Shown: piece after piece, positions 52,485 through 62,011 of the stretch | Layout: every line of letters starts with the position of its first letter | Numbering within the stretch: position 1 is the stretch's first letter | NCBI GenBank assembly: GCA_025350865.1 | Contig: JANXWZ010000238.1 | Location: 80,453 to 144,452, forward strand | Reading direction: 5' to 3' | DNA from: Rhodanobacteraceae bacterium | GTDB lineage: Bacteria; Acidobacteriota; Terriglobia; Terriglobales; Acidobacteriaceae | DNA length: 64,000 nucleotides | The notes under the pieces: model-generated | What the model was told of the DNA's origin: nothing | The model's input: the letters and a program-made list of their open reading frames with translations, nothing else | Databases searched by the model: none | Translations under genes and position numbers: made by a program

Positions 52485-53531
52485 ATGGCAATGGAAATTG
52501 GTGTCGATAGTTTCGCAGCGGTAGGGAAGAATCCGATTACGGGCGTGTCTGTGTCTCCCGTGGAGCGGATTCAGAGTCTTCTCGAAGAGATTGAAGTTGC
52601 GGACCAGGTGGGGCTGGATGCGTTCGGGCTGGGCGAGCATCATCGAGCGGAGTTTCTGGATTCGGCTCCGGCGGTGATCCTGGCGGCAGCTGCGGCGCGG
52701 ACGACGCAGATTCGGCTGAGCAGCGCGGTGACCGTGCTCAGCGCGGCGGACCCGGTCCGGGTATTTCAGGAGTTTGCAACGCTGGATTTGATCTCCGGGG
52801 GCCGGGCGGAGATCGTAGCGGGCCGAGGCTCATTTATCGAGAGCTTTCCGCTCTTCGGTTTGAAGCTCGAGGACTACGACTCGCTGTTTGTAGAGAAGCT
52901 GGATTTACTGCTGAAGTTGAGGGACAGCAACAATGTCCACTGGGAAGGCAAGCATCGGGCTGCGCTGACGGGACAGGGCGTCTACCCGCGGCCGCTGCAG
53001 GCGAAGATGCCGATCTGGTTGGGAGTGGGCGGGACGCCGGAATCGTTTGTGCGGGCCGGGATGCTGGGTCTGCCGTTGATGATCGCAATCATCGGCGGCG
53101 AGCCGCACCGGTTTCGGCCGCTGGTCGATTTGTATAAGCACGCGGGCATGGGTGCGGGGCACAAGGCGGACGATCTGAAGGTCGGGATCCACGCGCTGGG
53201 CTATGTCGCGGAGAACGACCAGCAGGCGGCGGATGACTTCTTCCCGGGCTACGCGCAGGCATTTACGGAGATCGGTAAGGAACGCGGGTGGCCACCCGTC
53301 ACACGGAGGCAGTTTGACTCGCTGCTGACGGATAGCGGCGCGCTGATCGTGGGTGGGCCGGAGACGGTGATTAAAAAGGTGAAGCATTACGACGAAGTGC
53401 TCGGCGGGGTCGCGCGACTGGACTTCCAGATGAGCGTGGCTAGTTTGTCGAAGGAGATGTTGTTGCGGTCTACGCGGCTGCTGGGGGAGTCGGTGCGACC
53501 GGCGTTTGTGGCTGGGCAACGCAAGGCGTAA
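52485..53531 (+). CDS. LLM-class flavin-dependent oxidoreductase
   Basis: About 348 residues from ATG 52485 (AAGGA about nine bases upstream). A luciferase-like TIM barrel with the family blocks VDSFAAVG, ADQVGLDAFGLGEHHRAEF, DLISGGRAEIVAGRGSF and PIWLGVGGTPESFVRAG. It uses FMN or F420 with a reductant; the substrate is unknown. It stands alone and is divergent from the S9 peptidase gene. Confidence 0.92.
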   Translation: MAMEIGVDSFAAVGKNPITGVSVSPVERIQSLLEEIEVADQVGLDAFGLGEHHRAEFLDSAPAVILAAAAARTTQIRLSSAVTVLSAADPVRVFQEFATLDLISGGRAEIVAGRGSFIESFPLFGLKLEDYDSLFVEKLDLLLKLRDSNNVHWEGKHRAALTGQGVYPRPLQAKMPIWLGVGGTPESFVRAGMLGLPLMIAIIGGEPHRFRPLVDLYKHAGMGAGHKADDLKVGIHALGYVAENDQQAADDFFPGYAQAFTEIGKERGWPPVTRRQFDSLLTDSGALIVGGPETVIKKVKHYDEVLGGVARLDFQMSVASLSKEMLLRSTRLLGESVRPAFVAGQRKA

Positions 53532-53533
53532 CG

Positions 53534-53563
53534 GGGATAAGAAGGATAAAGGCGGGATAGGAG
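53534..53563 (+). repeat. Weak relative of the GGATAAATGGGATAAGACGG repeat
   Basis: GGGGATAAGAAGGATAAAGG directly follows the oxidoreductase gene and resembles one arm of the big hairpin at 25744-25829, without its partner arm. Confidence 0.4.
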
Positions 53564-53584
53564 CGGAGCAAGTATAGTGTCGCA

Positions 53585-54017
53585 ATGACGCTATCTGGTC
53601 TGCCTGCTCGTATTGCTTATGCAGTCGTCGCGTTTCCACTAGGTGGAGCGACGGGCTTCTATCTTGGAATTCCGCTGTCGATCAAGCTTTCAAAGTTCCT
53701 TGTTGATGCACCCGAGTATGTCCGGCTTCGGAGTCTTTGTGACGGCGTTGGCGTGGGGAATGACAATCGCCGTCACAGCAACTTTGGTTGCATTGACCCT
53801 GCCTTGGAGCCGCGCTGTAAGGACCGAGGGTAAGTTGCGGCGCGGCATATTTTCGAGCGTCATCACTGGTCTAGCATTCCTTGATTTCGTTGGGATGGGA
53901 CATGCCCTCATCTTCGCCATTGGACTTACGGTATGGATTGGCACAGTCTTCTATTTCACCCTTGTACTGAAGGGAGTTCGGGATCAGGTGACGGCGAGCT
54001 CATACAAGATAGCGTAG
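53585..54017 (+). pseudogene. Small integral membrane protein interrupted by a frameshift
   Basis: The N-terminal frame starts at ATG 53585 (MTLSGLPARIAYAVVAFPLG) and runs to ~VDAPEY. The C-terminal frame continues as SGFGVFVTALAWGMTIAVTA and ends ASSYKIA at 54017. Joined at ~53720-53733 they give a ~144-residue protein with about four membrane helices. No family recognised. The base composition is less GC-rich than the neighbours, which may point to transfer. A single-base indel explains the break. Confidence 0.65.
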
Positions 54018-54084
54018 CTAAAAATGCAGCTACTGAGATTATGGCTTCGACAGAATGACCCCTTCTCCTTCTCCGGAGTGAGAG

Positions 54085-55509
54085 TCAATCTCGATTCCGC
54101 TTCTTGATCTCCACATTCAGCCGCTTGATCTTCTGATTCAGCGTACTTAGCGGAATCTTGAAGTACTCCGCAGCTTCAGTCTGGTTCCAGTGGCAGCGTT
54201 CGAGACGGTCGGCAATGATCCGTCGTTCGATCTCTTCCATAACGTCGAACAGCGAAGCGTCTGGCCGATGATCAAGAACCGAAGCCGAGTATGTTGTGCC
54301 CGTAAGCTGGGACGGGAGCAAGTCCGGCGTAATGGTACGGGTCGTAGCGAGGACTACGCCGCGCTCCATGGCATTCTCGAGTTCGCGCACGTTGCCGGGC
54401 CACTCATAGTCCATCAGGACGCGCAGTGCCTCGGGTGATAACGACGGGGCTTCGGTTGAGTTCTCGTTCGCGTAAAACCGCAGGAAATGCTGGGCGAGCA
54501 ACGGGACGTCTTCGCGGCGCTGGCGGAGCGGCGGCAGCTCGAGCGAGATGACGTTGAGGCGATAGAAGAGGTCTTCGCGGAAGCGGCCATCTTTGACGGC
54601 CTGCTGCAGGTTGACGTTGGTGGCGGCCACGATGCGGACGTCGACCTGGATTTCCTGGGTGCCGCCGAGGTGCATGAAGCGGCGGTCTTGCAGGACGCGC
54701 AGAATCTTGGCCTGCATATCCATGGACATGGTGCCTATCTCGTCGAGGAAGAGCGTGCCGCCGTTGGCGACCTCGAACAGACCCTTCTTGGCGTTGATGG
54801 CCGAGGTAAAGGCTCCCTTAACGTGGCCGAAGAGCGAGGACTCGAGCAGGTCGGAGGGGATAGCACCGGTGTTTACGGCGACGAAGGCGCGGTCGCGGCG
54901 TGGGCTGTTCTGGTGAATTGCCTTGGCGATCAGTTCCTTGCCGGTACCGGACTCGCCCTGGATGAGGATGGTGGAGCGAGATGGGGCTACCTGCGCGACC
55001 GTGTCGAAGAGGCGCAGCATAGGCTCGGATTTGCCGATGATGTTTTCGAAGTTGTAACGCTGCTTGAGGACCCGCTTGAGCTGGATGACCTCGGCCTCGG
55101 CGCGGTGGCGGGCGATGGCGGAGCGAATGTCGGCGAGCAGCTTCTCGTTGTCCCAGGGCTTCTGGATGAAGTTCTCTGCTCCCGCGCGGACTGCATCCAC
55201 CACGTTGCCCACAGTCCCGAAGGCGGTGATCATGATGACCGGCAAATTGGGGTGCATGGCAGTGATGCGAGGCAGCAGATCGATGCCGGATTCACCTGGC
55301 AGTGCGAGGTCGAGCAGCAGGAGATCAAACTCGTCGTGCGACAGAATGTCCAGGCCCTTGGCACCGTCGGGAGCGAGCGTGACATCGAACCCTTCCAACG
55401 TCAACAGGGTGTCGAGAGACTCGCGGATGCTGGGCTCGTCGTCGATGATGAGCAGCCGCGCGGTTGTGGCAGCAGCTGAAGGTGGGGCGAGGGTGGCGGT
55501 TGCGGACAT
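54085..55509 (-). CDS. Sigma-54-dependent response regulator (NtrC family)
   Basis: 474 residues: a receiver (LLIIDDEPSIRES, phospho-Asp in LLLLDLALPGESG, Lys in FIQKPWDNE), an AAA+ ATPase (Walker A GESGTGKE, Walker B GGTLFLDEIG) and a C-terminal Fis-type helix-turn-helix (WNQTEAAEYFKIPLSTLNQK). It activates sigma-54 promoters when phosphorylated. The sigma-54 contact loop is GAFTSA instead of GAFTGA at about residue 231. It follows the sensor kinase by 65 bp and is its probable partner. Confidence 0.95.
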   Translation of the reverse strand: MSATATLAPPSAAATTARLLIIDDEPSIRESLDTLLTLEGFDVTLAPDGAKGLDILSHDEFDLLLLDLALPGESGIDLLPRITAMHPNLPVIMITAFGTVGNVVDAVRAGAENFIQKPWDNEKLLADIRSAIARHRAEAEVIQLKRVLKQRYNFENIIGKSEPMLRLFDTVAQVAPSRSTILIQGESGTGKELIAKAIHQNSPRRDRAFVAVNTGAIPSDLLESSLFGHVKGAFTSAINAKKGLFEVANGGTLFLDEIGTMSMDMQAKILRVLQDRRFMHLGGTQEIQVDVRIVAATNVNLQQAVKDGRFREDLFYRLNVISLELPPLRQRREDVPLLAQHFLRFYANENSTEAPSLSPEALRVLMDYEWPGNVRELENAMERGVVLATTRTITPDLLPSQLTGTTYSASVLDHRPDASLFDVMEEIERRIIADRLERCHWNQTEAAEYFKIPLSTLNQKIKRLNVEIKKRNRD

Positions 55510-55574
55510 TATGGCTACATACCTGCTTTTGGGACGAAAGGTTCCAACTGTTTTGACTGGGTCTGCAGGAGAAA

Positions 55575-58538
55575 CTAAACGACTCCCACAGGCTGGCCGA
55601 CGGTTACTGCGGGTATCTCAAGGCGGAAGGTCGTGCCCTCGCCGGGTGTGCTGTCTACGGTGATCTTGCCGCCGTGTTCCTGCAGGATGCCATAGCTGAC
55701 CGCAAGACCGAGGCCGGTCCCCTTGTGTTGGCCGGGCTGCGGGTTGGTCTTGGTAGTGAAGAAAGGGTCGAAGATGCGATGCAGGTTGGCAGGGTCGATG
55801 CCAGCGCCGGAGTCGGCGATCTCGACGATGGACTGGTTGTCCAACGTATAGGTGCGGATGCGGATGAGCGAGTCCGGCGCGCCGTGCATGGCGTCACGGG
55901 CGTTGAGCATCAGGTTGAGGATGACCTGCTGTAGCTTGCCTTGACTCCCCTTGACCGGGGCAAGGTCGCTTTCAAGGTCTGTTTCGATGCGGATCCGGGC
56001 CGTCTTGAACTGGTGCTCGAGCAGGATGGCGGAGTCGTGGACGAGCTGATTGAGGTCGATGCGGACGAACTCGGAGCCTGAGGTCCGGGAGAAGTTGAGC
56101 AGGCCATTCACGATCTCGGACGCGCGGAAGGTCTGTTGCGTAATTTTTTCGAGCACAGGAGATAGACGTGGGTCGTCGCGCAACTGTTTGCTGAGCATTT
56201 GGGTGTAGCTGGAGATGACGGCAAGCGGCGTATTCACTTCATGCGCGACGCCGGCGGCGAGCAGGCCAATGGACGAGAGCTTCTCGGACTGCGTCAGCTG
56301 GGCTTCCAGTTCGATCCTGTCGGTGATGTCGTCGATCAGAATGATGCGTCCTACGACATCGAAGCTGCGAGTCAGCAGCGGGGCAATCGCGATGTTGGCG
56401 ATGCGCGTCTCGCCGGTGGGCAGGGCGAGGCGGAACTTGTAGAGGTTGTGTGTCCCGTGCGCGGAGCCGTCGCCACGAATCGTTTCGAACCGGGCCATAA
56501 ATTCCGGCGGCAGAATGCTGGCGAGCGGCTGGCGCAGAGCTTCGGCGCGAGAGCGGGCGAAAAGGACTTCCATCTGGGCGTTCCAGCTCTCGATGCGGTC
56601 GTCGAGGTCGACTGCAAAGATGCCGATATTGATGGATTCGACAATGTTCTGGTTGAAGTCTTTGAGTTTTTCGAACTCGTTGATCTTCGACTCCAGGCGA
56701 CGGTAAAGCTGTGCATTCTGGATCGCGATACCGATGTAGCCGGCGAGCGACTCCAGCACTTCCATGTCTTCGGATGACAGAAAATCGCCGTCATTAGTGC
56801 GGCCCAGACCGATAACGGCGACGGTGCGGGTTCCGGGACCCTGACGGTTGGCAACGCGACACGGGAGGTAATAGTTCAGGTCAAGGCGGCCGGCCGTGAG
56901 GCGCTGGGCGTCCGGCAGGCGGAGGGCCTGCTGCGGATTCTCGAGGAATAGATGGGTGTTTGCGCCAGGGGAGTCGAAGTCAAGAAAGTCGAGGTCGAGC
57001 GTGGGGCGGAAAGCTCCGGGGCTGCTGTTGTGCAGGACGCCGAGACCGTGTGAGGCGACCAGTTCGAACTCAGGGCTGGAGTGGCGGGGGAGTTCCGACT
57101 CGGACTCGGCTGCGAGGAAGACCGCAAGCCGCGTGACTAACAGTGTCTGCGGCAGGCGCACGACGATGGAGTCGACCAGCGCGCGCAGATCGGTCTGCGA
57201 GTTGAGCGATCGGCCAAAGTCGATCAGAGTCTCCTGGTAATCGAAGCGCTTCTGCTCGAAGACGCGGTCGACGCGGGCCTGGATAGCGCGCTTGAGTGGG
57301 TCGAAGATGAGGCTGGTTGCAACGATAGCCGCCAGCAGGCCCCATACACGCAGGTTCGGGAGCCGAGTGTGGACGAACGACGCCGAAAACGCGACGATGC
57401 CGAAGTAAACCCCGACCAGAGCGGCCGTCGCAAGTGTGTACGCTACGCCGCGCTTGAAGATGAGATCGACGTCCATCAAACGATAGCGGACGATAGCCCA
57501 CGAGAAGGTAAGCGGTAGAAATACAAGCGCCAGCCGAACGAGATTAGCGAAGAGCGACGGGACGGCAATATCCGCCAGGAAGGGAATGACGTACAGCAGC
57601 GTAAATGGGACGACCGCAAGAAGGGTCCCACGGGTGAGCCATTTCAGCTGCTGGCGCTGCAGCGGGAATTCGCTGCGGCGGGCCCGGATATAGAAGATAG
57701 CCGCGGCCCAGACGTAGCAGATGGCCATATAGCCAAGTGCGATCTTGTCCAGCCGGTGTTTCAGCGTCTCGGTGGCGGACCATAGGACGATGGCAACAAC
57801 CTGCAGGCCGACGAGGTAAATGGCTGGCAGATAAACCAGCACGGCGAGGATCGCTGCACGGCGGCGGTTCGAAACGGGGCGTGGCTCTGGTAGCGAATCG
57901 GAGAAGCTGAACGCAAAATGAAGGAAGAGCGCCGGTTGGAGGGCAGATGCCACGATCCCGCACCAGTAAATGATCCAGTCGAGGGTGTCGAACTGGCCGC
58001 TGTAACGGAAGGCATACAGAACGAACGAGGCGAGGCAAAAGACAAAGAAGTGGGTGGATTTGGGGGCGGTCCAGCGGCGGAAGAGGACATAAAGACCGAT
58101 GAGGAGGTACACCAACGCGATCAGGCGTAGACCGTAATTAATGGAGCGGTCCGTGAGTTCGAGATACACCTGGACCGGGAAATGGGTTGAGTTCGGCTGT
58201 AACTGGCAGTGAGTTGCCGGTCGTGCGATGGCGTAGACCGCCTTGCCGTAAGTGCCGACACGGAAGATCTGTCGGGTAAAGGCTGATACGCGCGGTGTAG
58301 CGTGCTCGTCTACCGATTGGAGGATATCGCCGACACGAATTCCGGCACGTTGTCCGGGGGAGTCGGAGGGAACTTGCTGGGCGCACAGGCCGCCCGGGAC
58401 TTCAGTCCACCAGATGCCGTCGGTGGGTACGCTGTAGCCTGCTTCGGCCGACACGTTCAGACCAGCAAGGACACACGCGGCCAGCGTGAACGCAGCCAGT
58501 GCGACGGCGAGAATACGCGTTTGGAAGGCATCTTTCAT
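55575..58538 (-). CDS. Large membrane sensor histidine kinase (PDZ-like, multi-TM, GAF, PAS)
   Basis: 987 residues. From the N-terminus: a membrane helix, a periplasmic PDZ-like domain (~residues 40-125, VPSDSPGQRAGIRVGDILQS), about eight membrane helices (~130-400), a GAF domain (~435-610), a PAS domain (~635-745, ESINIGIFAVDLDDRIESWN), HisKA with the phospho-His in GVAHEVNTPLAVISSYTQML, and an HATPase (LNLMLNARDAM, DSGAGIDP, GTGLGLAVSYGI). The PDZ domain may sense exposed C-termini of misfolded periplasmic proteins. It forms a two-component pair with the sigma-54 regulator downstream. Confidence 0.95.
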   Translation of the reverse strand: MKDAFQTRILAVALAAFTLAACVLAGLNVSAEAGYSVPTDGIWWTEVPGGLCAQQVPSDSPGQRAGIRVGDILQSVDEHATPRVSAFTRQIFRVGTYGKAVYAIARPATHCQLQPNSTHFPVQVYLELTDRSINYGLRLIALVYLLIGLYVLFRRWTAPKSTHFFVFCLASFVLYAFRYSGQFDTLDWIIYWCGIVASALQPALFLHFAFSFSDSLPEPRPVSNRRRAAILAVLVYLPAIYLVGLQVVAIVLWSATETLKHRLDKIALGYMAICYVWAAAIFYIRARRSEFPLQRQQLKWLTRGTLLAVVPFTLLYVIPFLADIAVPSLFANLVRLALVFLPLTFSWAIVRYRLMDVDLIFKRGVAYTLATAALVGVYFGIVAFSASFVHTRLPNLRVWGLLAAIVATSLIFDPLKRAIQARVDRVFEQKRFDYQETLIDFGRSLNSQTDLRALVDSIVVRLPQTLLVTRLAVFLAAESESELPRHSSPEFELVASHGLGVLHNSSPGAFRPTLDLDFLDFDSPGANTHLFLENPQQALRLPDAQRLTAGRLDLNYYLPCRVANRQGPGTRTVAVIGLGRTNDGDFLSSEDMEVLESLAGYIGIAIQNAQLYRRLESKINEFEKLKDFNQNIVESINIGIFAVDLDDRIESWNAQMEVLFARSRAEALRQPLASILPPEFMARFETIRGDGSAHGTHNLYKFRLALPTGETRIANIAIAPLLTRSFDVVGRIILIDDITDRIELEAQLTQSEKLSSIGLLAAGVAHEVNTPLAVISSYTQMLSKQLRDDPRLSPVLEKITQQTFRASEIVNGLLNFSRTSGSEFVRIDLNQLVHDSAILLEHQFKTARIRIETDLESDLAPVKGSQGKLQQVILNLMLNARDAMHGAPDSLIRIRTYTLDNQSIVEIADSGAGIDPANLHRIFDPFFTTKTNPQPGQHKGTGLGLAVSYGILQEHGGKITVDSTPGEGTTFRLEIPAVTVGQPVGVV

Positions 58539-58843
58539 GCGTGGACCAACGGACTGGTAAAGCCTCTTCTCAAGTCAATTCAAGCACGTTCGTGACCAAA
58601 CCGTATACCATTGGAATCAAGGAAGTTCTCGGCAAATCCTTCGAACCCTACAGTTATTCATAGCTTGTTGTGATTGGATGTATACGCTATCTCGTGAATA
58701 AAAGTTCCGAGAATTGCAGTGGTATCCCATCGATTCACGCATGTGAAACATTTTGAGCTACGTGCAGCAAGGATGGTCTTTTGGACCTACCGATCAGGGG
58801 TAGCGTCACCACGCTTGCCGTTGTTTGTTCAACCATGAGATTG

Positions 58844-58872
58844 TTGTGCGCGAGAATTTATCTCACTGTAAT
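58844..58872 (+). promoter_or_regulatory. Candidate sigma-70-type promoter of the alpha/beta hydrolase gene
   Basis: TTGTGC and TGTAAT are spaced by exactly 17 bases, in a locally AT-rich stretch (GAATTTATCTCAC between them). The -10 box matches TATAAT in five of six positions; the -35 is weak. The start codon is 82 bases downstream. An inverted TGAGAT/ATCTCA pair overlaps the site. The rest of the 58539-58953 gap shows nothing recognisable. Confidence 0.4.
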
Positions 58873-58953
58873 ATGGGAGTCTAAACGGCATGCGGCGCTC
58901 GCTGCTGTGGTTTCCGAATCATTTGGGTCAAGTGCAGCAGGAGTCGAGGCAGG

Positions 58954-59790
58954 ATGAAACAGCGTTCGCGGATAACAGGCAGGACAATTTTGGTGCAGGG
59001 CGTTCGAGTTCACTATCAGCAGGCGGGTTCCGGGCCGGCACTGGTTATGGTGCATGGGATCGTCGGTTCGGCACAGAACTGGAATCGGAACGTTGAATTT
59101 CTCTCCCGCTTCCGTACAGTCTACGCGCTGGATATGGCGAACATGGGATCGTCGGAGCGCGTGAAGGGTCTAGACGCAAGTTTGGAGGCGTGTGCCGACC
59201 GTCTGGCGGCCTGGATGGAGGCCGTAGGCATCGAGAACGCGGATGTGGCGGGACACTCGCACGGTGGAGCTACTGCGATGATGATGGCTGCACGCCATCC
59301 GGAGCGCGTACGTCGCCTGATACTGTTTGCGCCGGCGAATCCGTTTTGCACTCTAGGCCACGCACAGATGCGCTTTTATGCAACGCGATTTGGTGCGTTG
59401 TTTGCCTGCCACGTAATTCCTCTGTTGCCGAAAATCATCTACCGCCGTTCGTTGGAGCGGATGTACGGCGACCCAAAGCGGATCGTCGAAGGCGTGCTAA
59501 ACGGATATTCGGATGGATTGGACCGGGACGCGATCGGTCATATTCTGGCGATCATGCGGCGCTGGACCGAAGATATGCGCCTGCTGCAGGCGGCTCTTCC
59601 GGAACTGGCTGGGATTCCGATGATGCTCTTCTGGGGTGACAAGGACCGTGCCGTGGCGCTGGGTTCCGGTAAAGTGCTGGCCGAGCGGCTTGGGGTTCCG
59701 CTGCATGTGGTTCCCAATGCGGGGCATATCGCATTTGAAGAGATGCCGGACATTTGTAATCCAATGCTGGGTGAGTGGCTTACGAACTAA
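58954..59790 (+). CDS. Alpha/beta hydrolase
   Basis: 278 residues. Triad: nucleophile in AGHSHGGATAM, Asp in FWGDKDRAV, His in PNAGHIAFEE. The oxyanion region is VMVHGIVGSAQNW. No signal peptide is evident (N-terminus MKQRSRITGRTILVQGVRVH), so cytoplasmic. Members include esterases, C-C hydrolases and haloalkane/epoxide enzymes; the substrate is unknown. AGGAG lies nine bases upstream of the start. It ends 2 bp from the convergent hydrolase gene. Confidence 0.9.
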   Translation: MKQRSRITGRTILVQGVRVHYQQAGSGPALVMVHGIVGSAQNWNRNVEFLSRFRTVYALDMANMGSSERVKGLDASLEACADRLAAWMEAVGIENADVAGHSHGGATAMMMAARHPERVRRLILFAPANPFCTLGHAQMRFYATRFGALFACHVIPLLPKIIYRRSLERMYGDPKRIVEGVLNGYSDGLDRDAIGHILAIMRRWTEDMRLLQAALPELAGIPMMLFWGDKDRAVALGSGKVLAERLGVPLHVVPNAGHIAFEEMPDICNPMLGEWLTN

Positions 59791-59792
59791 AC

Positions 59793-60482
59793 CTACACCG
59801 GCGCTTGCAAATCGAACGTCGTCGCCAACCAATTCCGCATGGCTGACTGCATCTGGTCCAGCTTTGGGGCCGGGTTTCCCGGGATTCCGGCAAAGAAGTG
59901 GTCGGCGCCGGGAATGATCACACATTCATGCGGCTGGGGCGATTCGGCTACGACCTGAAGGAGGACTTCGGATGGGCAGAACTCGTCGCTATCGCCAGAA
60001 ATGAAAAGTTTGGGCTGCGTACACGCGGGCATGAACTCATAGCTGTAGTTGCGTCCCGCAGCCTGAACAGGAAGTCCCAGGCCGACAATCCCAGCTACGC
60101 GCGGGTCGCCGCAGGTGGCTCGAAGCCCCGTATAGGATCCAAAAGAAAATCCGGCAAACAGGATCGGTTTGCCAAACTCGCTGGCCAAATAGTCGATTGC
60201 GGCACGGACGTCATCGATTTCTCCGATGCCGTTGTCGTGTGTCCCTTCGCTTCGGCCGTTGCCCCGGAAATTGAAGCGCACAACGGGCAGGCCGAATTGG
60301 CTGAAGGCCTTCATGGCGTTGTAGACGACCTTGTTGTGCATGGTTCCGCCGAAGAGGGGGTGCGGGTGGGTCACGAGTGCGGCGAAGGGGGCGTCGTCGG
60401 TTCCGGTGTTGAGCAGGGCTTCGAGCAAGCCGTCGGGGCCGCGCAGGGCGTCGATGTTGCGAACGTGGGATGAAAAGGCCAT
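59793..60482 (-). CDS. Alpha/beta hydrolase (dienelactone-hydrolase-like)
   Basis: 229 residues, compact. Nucleophile in AGFSFGSYTGLR, Asp in ISGDSDEFCP, His in IPGADHFFAG. The early HPHPLFGGTMHNKVV loop and RFNFRGNGRSEG are typical of the small YtfG/dienelactone-like hydrolase family of unknown substrate. Cytoplasmic. Divergent from the M20 peptidase gene. Confidence 0.88.
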   Translation of the reverse strand: MAFSSHVRNIDALRGPDGLLEALLNTGTDDAPFAALVTHPHPLFGGTMHNKVVYNAMKAFSQFGLPVVRFNFRGNGRSEGTHDNGIGEIDDVRAAIDYLASEFGKPILFAGFSFGSYTGLRATCGDPRVAGIVGLGLPVQAAGRNYSYEFMPACTQPKLFISGDSDEFCPSEVLLQVVAESPQPHECVIIPGADHFFAGIPGNPAPKLDQMQSAMRNWLATTFDLQAPV

Positions 60483-60522
60483 AGCAACAGGGTATATGCG
60501 TCGGCCGGGTTATGCTTGGGGC

Positions 60523-61560
60523 ATGGCGATCGACCCGATTGAACTGACGCGGCAACTGGTAAATATCCATTCAACGACGTACCACGAGCACGACGCCGGA
60601 GTGTTTCTGCACGAGTATCTGGAACAGCAGGGCTGGGCCGTAGAGCGGATGTCGGTAGCCAAACCCGCTGCGGGAACTCCGGGCGCGGAGGGTGGCGGTG
60701 AGCGCTTCAACGTGTATGCGCAAATGGCAGGAGTGATGCCGGAGCTGGTGTTTTCGACCCATATGGATACCGTGCCGCCATTCTTCGGATGTACCGAAGA
60801 TGACGAGAACCTTTACGGCCGCGGAACCTGCGACGCGAAGGGAATTATCGCCGCCCAGGTTGCGGCGGCAGACCGGTTGCGGGCAGAGGGCGCGAAGATA
60901 GGGCTGCTGTTCGTGGTGGGTGAGGAGCGTGACTCGGCCGGAGCAAAGGTTGCCAACCAGAATCCGCGCGGCTCGAGGTTCCTGATCAACGGAGAGCCAA
61001 CTGATAATCGACTTGCCCTGGCCAGCAAAGGCTGCCTGCGAGTGGAGATCTTCGCCGATGGCAAGATGGCGCACTCGGCGTACCCGGAGCTGGGGCAGTC
61101 GGCGATCGATAAGCTCGTCGCTGCGCTGGCGGACATCAGCAAGCTGGAATTGCCGGTGGTTGAGGGGATCGGGGAATCGACCCTTAATGTGGGACTGATC
61201 TCTGGAGGGCGAGCGCCGAACGTGATTGCCGATAAGGCGGAGGCGCACCTGCTAATCCGTCTAGTGGGGCCGAGCGAGGAGACCAAGGCGGCGATCATCG
61301 AAGCGGTGGCCGGCCGTGCGCGCGTCGAGTTCTCGCTGGAGCTTCCGTTCGTGCGGATGCGCCAGGTTGGAAAGCTTCCTACGATGGTGGCCAAGTTTAC
61401 GACCGATATCCCGAGCCTGACGGCGTGGGGTGAGCCGTTTTTGCTTGGCCCCGGGTCGATTCATGTGGCTCATACACCGTTTGAGAAGCTGTCCAAGAAG
61501 GAACTGTTGGAGGCAGTGGCGATGTATGTGGAGCTGGCTCGGGAGTTGCTGGCGAGCTAG
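60523..61560 (+). CDS. M20-family metallopeptidase (ArgE/DapE-like)
   Basis: About 345 residues from ATG 60523; the 64 extra track residues overlap the divergent hydrolase. Di-zinc ligands and catalytic residues: STHMDTVPPFF (His), YGRGTCDAKG (Asp), VGEERDSAGAK (Glu-Glu), INGEPTDN, and HVAHTPFEKL (His). A dimerisation lid (FADGKMAHSAYPELGQSAID) is present. It hydrolyses an N-acyl or peptide amide bond; deacetylase versus dipeptidase cannot be decided. Confidence 0.92.
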   Translation: MAIDPIELTRQLVNIHSTTYHEHDAGVFLHEYLEQQGWAVERMSVAKPAAGTPGAEGGGERFNVYAQMAGVMPELVFSTHMDTVPPFFGCTEDDENLYGRGTCDAKGIIAAQVAAADRLRAEGAKIGLLFVVGEERDSAGAKVANQNPRGSRFLINGEPTDNRLALASKGCLRVEIFADGKMAHSAYPELGQSAIDKLVAALADISKLELPVVEGIGESTLNVGLISGGRAPNVIADKAEAHLLIRLVGPSEETKAAIIEAVAGRARVEFSLELPFVRMRQVGKLPTMVAKFTTDIPSLTAWGEPFLLGPGSIHVAHTPFEKLSKKELLEAVAMYVELARELLAS

Positions 61561-61931
61561 CTCGGCCAGATCGTGATCGGCAACGTGCCTTGATTGTCTG
61601 TGTCAAAGGTGACAGTCTGGTCTGGGTTGGCGGGGTTGTAGCGAATCGTGACTGGCAGGTCCTCGGGCAGTTGCTTCAGCAGGCGATGCGCTTCGGAGTC
61701 CGATAGCGGCGTACTGCGCAGATGGCCGCCGTAGTAACTTCCCTCCAAGGTGAAGTAAAACGCAGCCTCAATCTGGCGATCCTGGAATGTCGTTCCACCG
61801 TCGGCTGCGAGGTCTTTCGGCAGCACTTTGGAAGTAAGAAGTTTAGCCGTCGTAGTGGGCCAGTTTGCGGCGGCTGCCAGTGCCTTTTCGCGCTTGCGCT
61901 GGCGTAGGAATCGGATGAGCCAATCGAACAA
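61557..61931 (-). CDS. DUF3592-like small protein
   Basis: 124 residues. WPTTTAKLLTSKVL, an aromatic beta pattern AAFYFTLEGSYYGGHL and VTIRYNPANPDQTVTFD match the DUF3592 type. The N-terminus (MFDWLIRFLRQRKREKALAA) is amphipathic and basic; no full membrane helix. Its stop codon shares a CTAG palindrome with the stop of the convergent M20 gene. Confidence 0.7.
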   Translation of the reverse strand: MFDWLIRFLRQRKREKALAAAANWPTTTAKLLTSKVLPKDLAADGGTTFQDRQIEAAFYFTLEGSYYGGHLRSTPLSDSEAHRLLKQLPEDLPVTIRYNPANPDQTVTFDTDNQGTLPITIWPS

Positions 61932-62011
61932 GTGAACCTCCCCTATGACGCATGATTTTACGACCCGGGATGGCGTTGGGTCGAGCGGCCTGATGCTATA
62001 GTCTTGGCACC

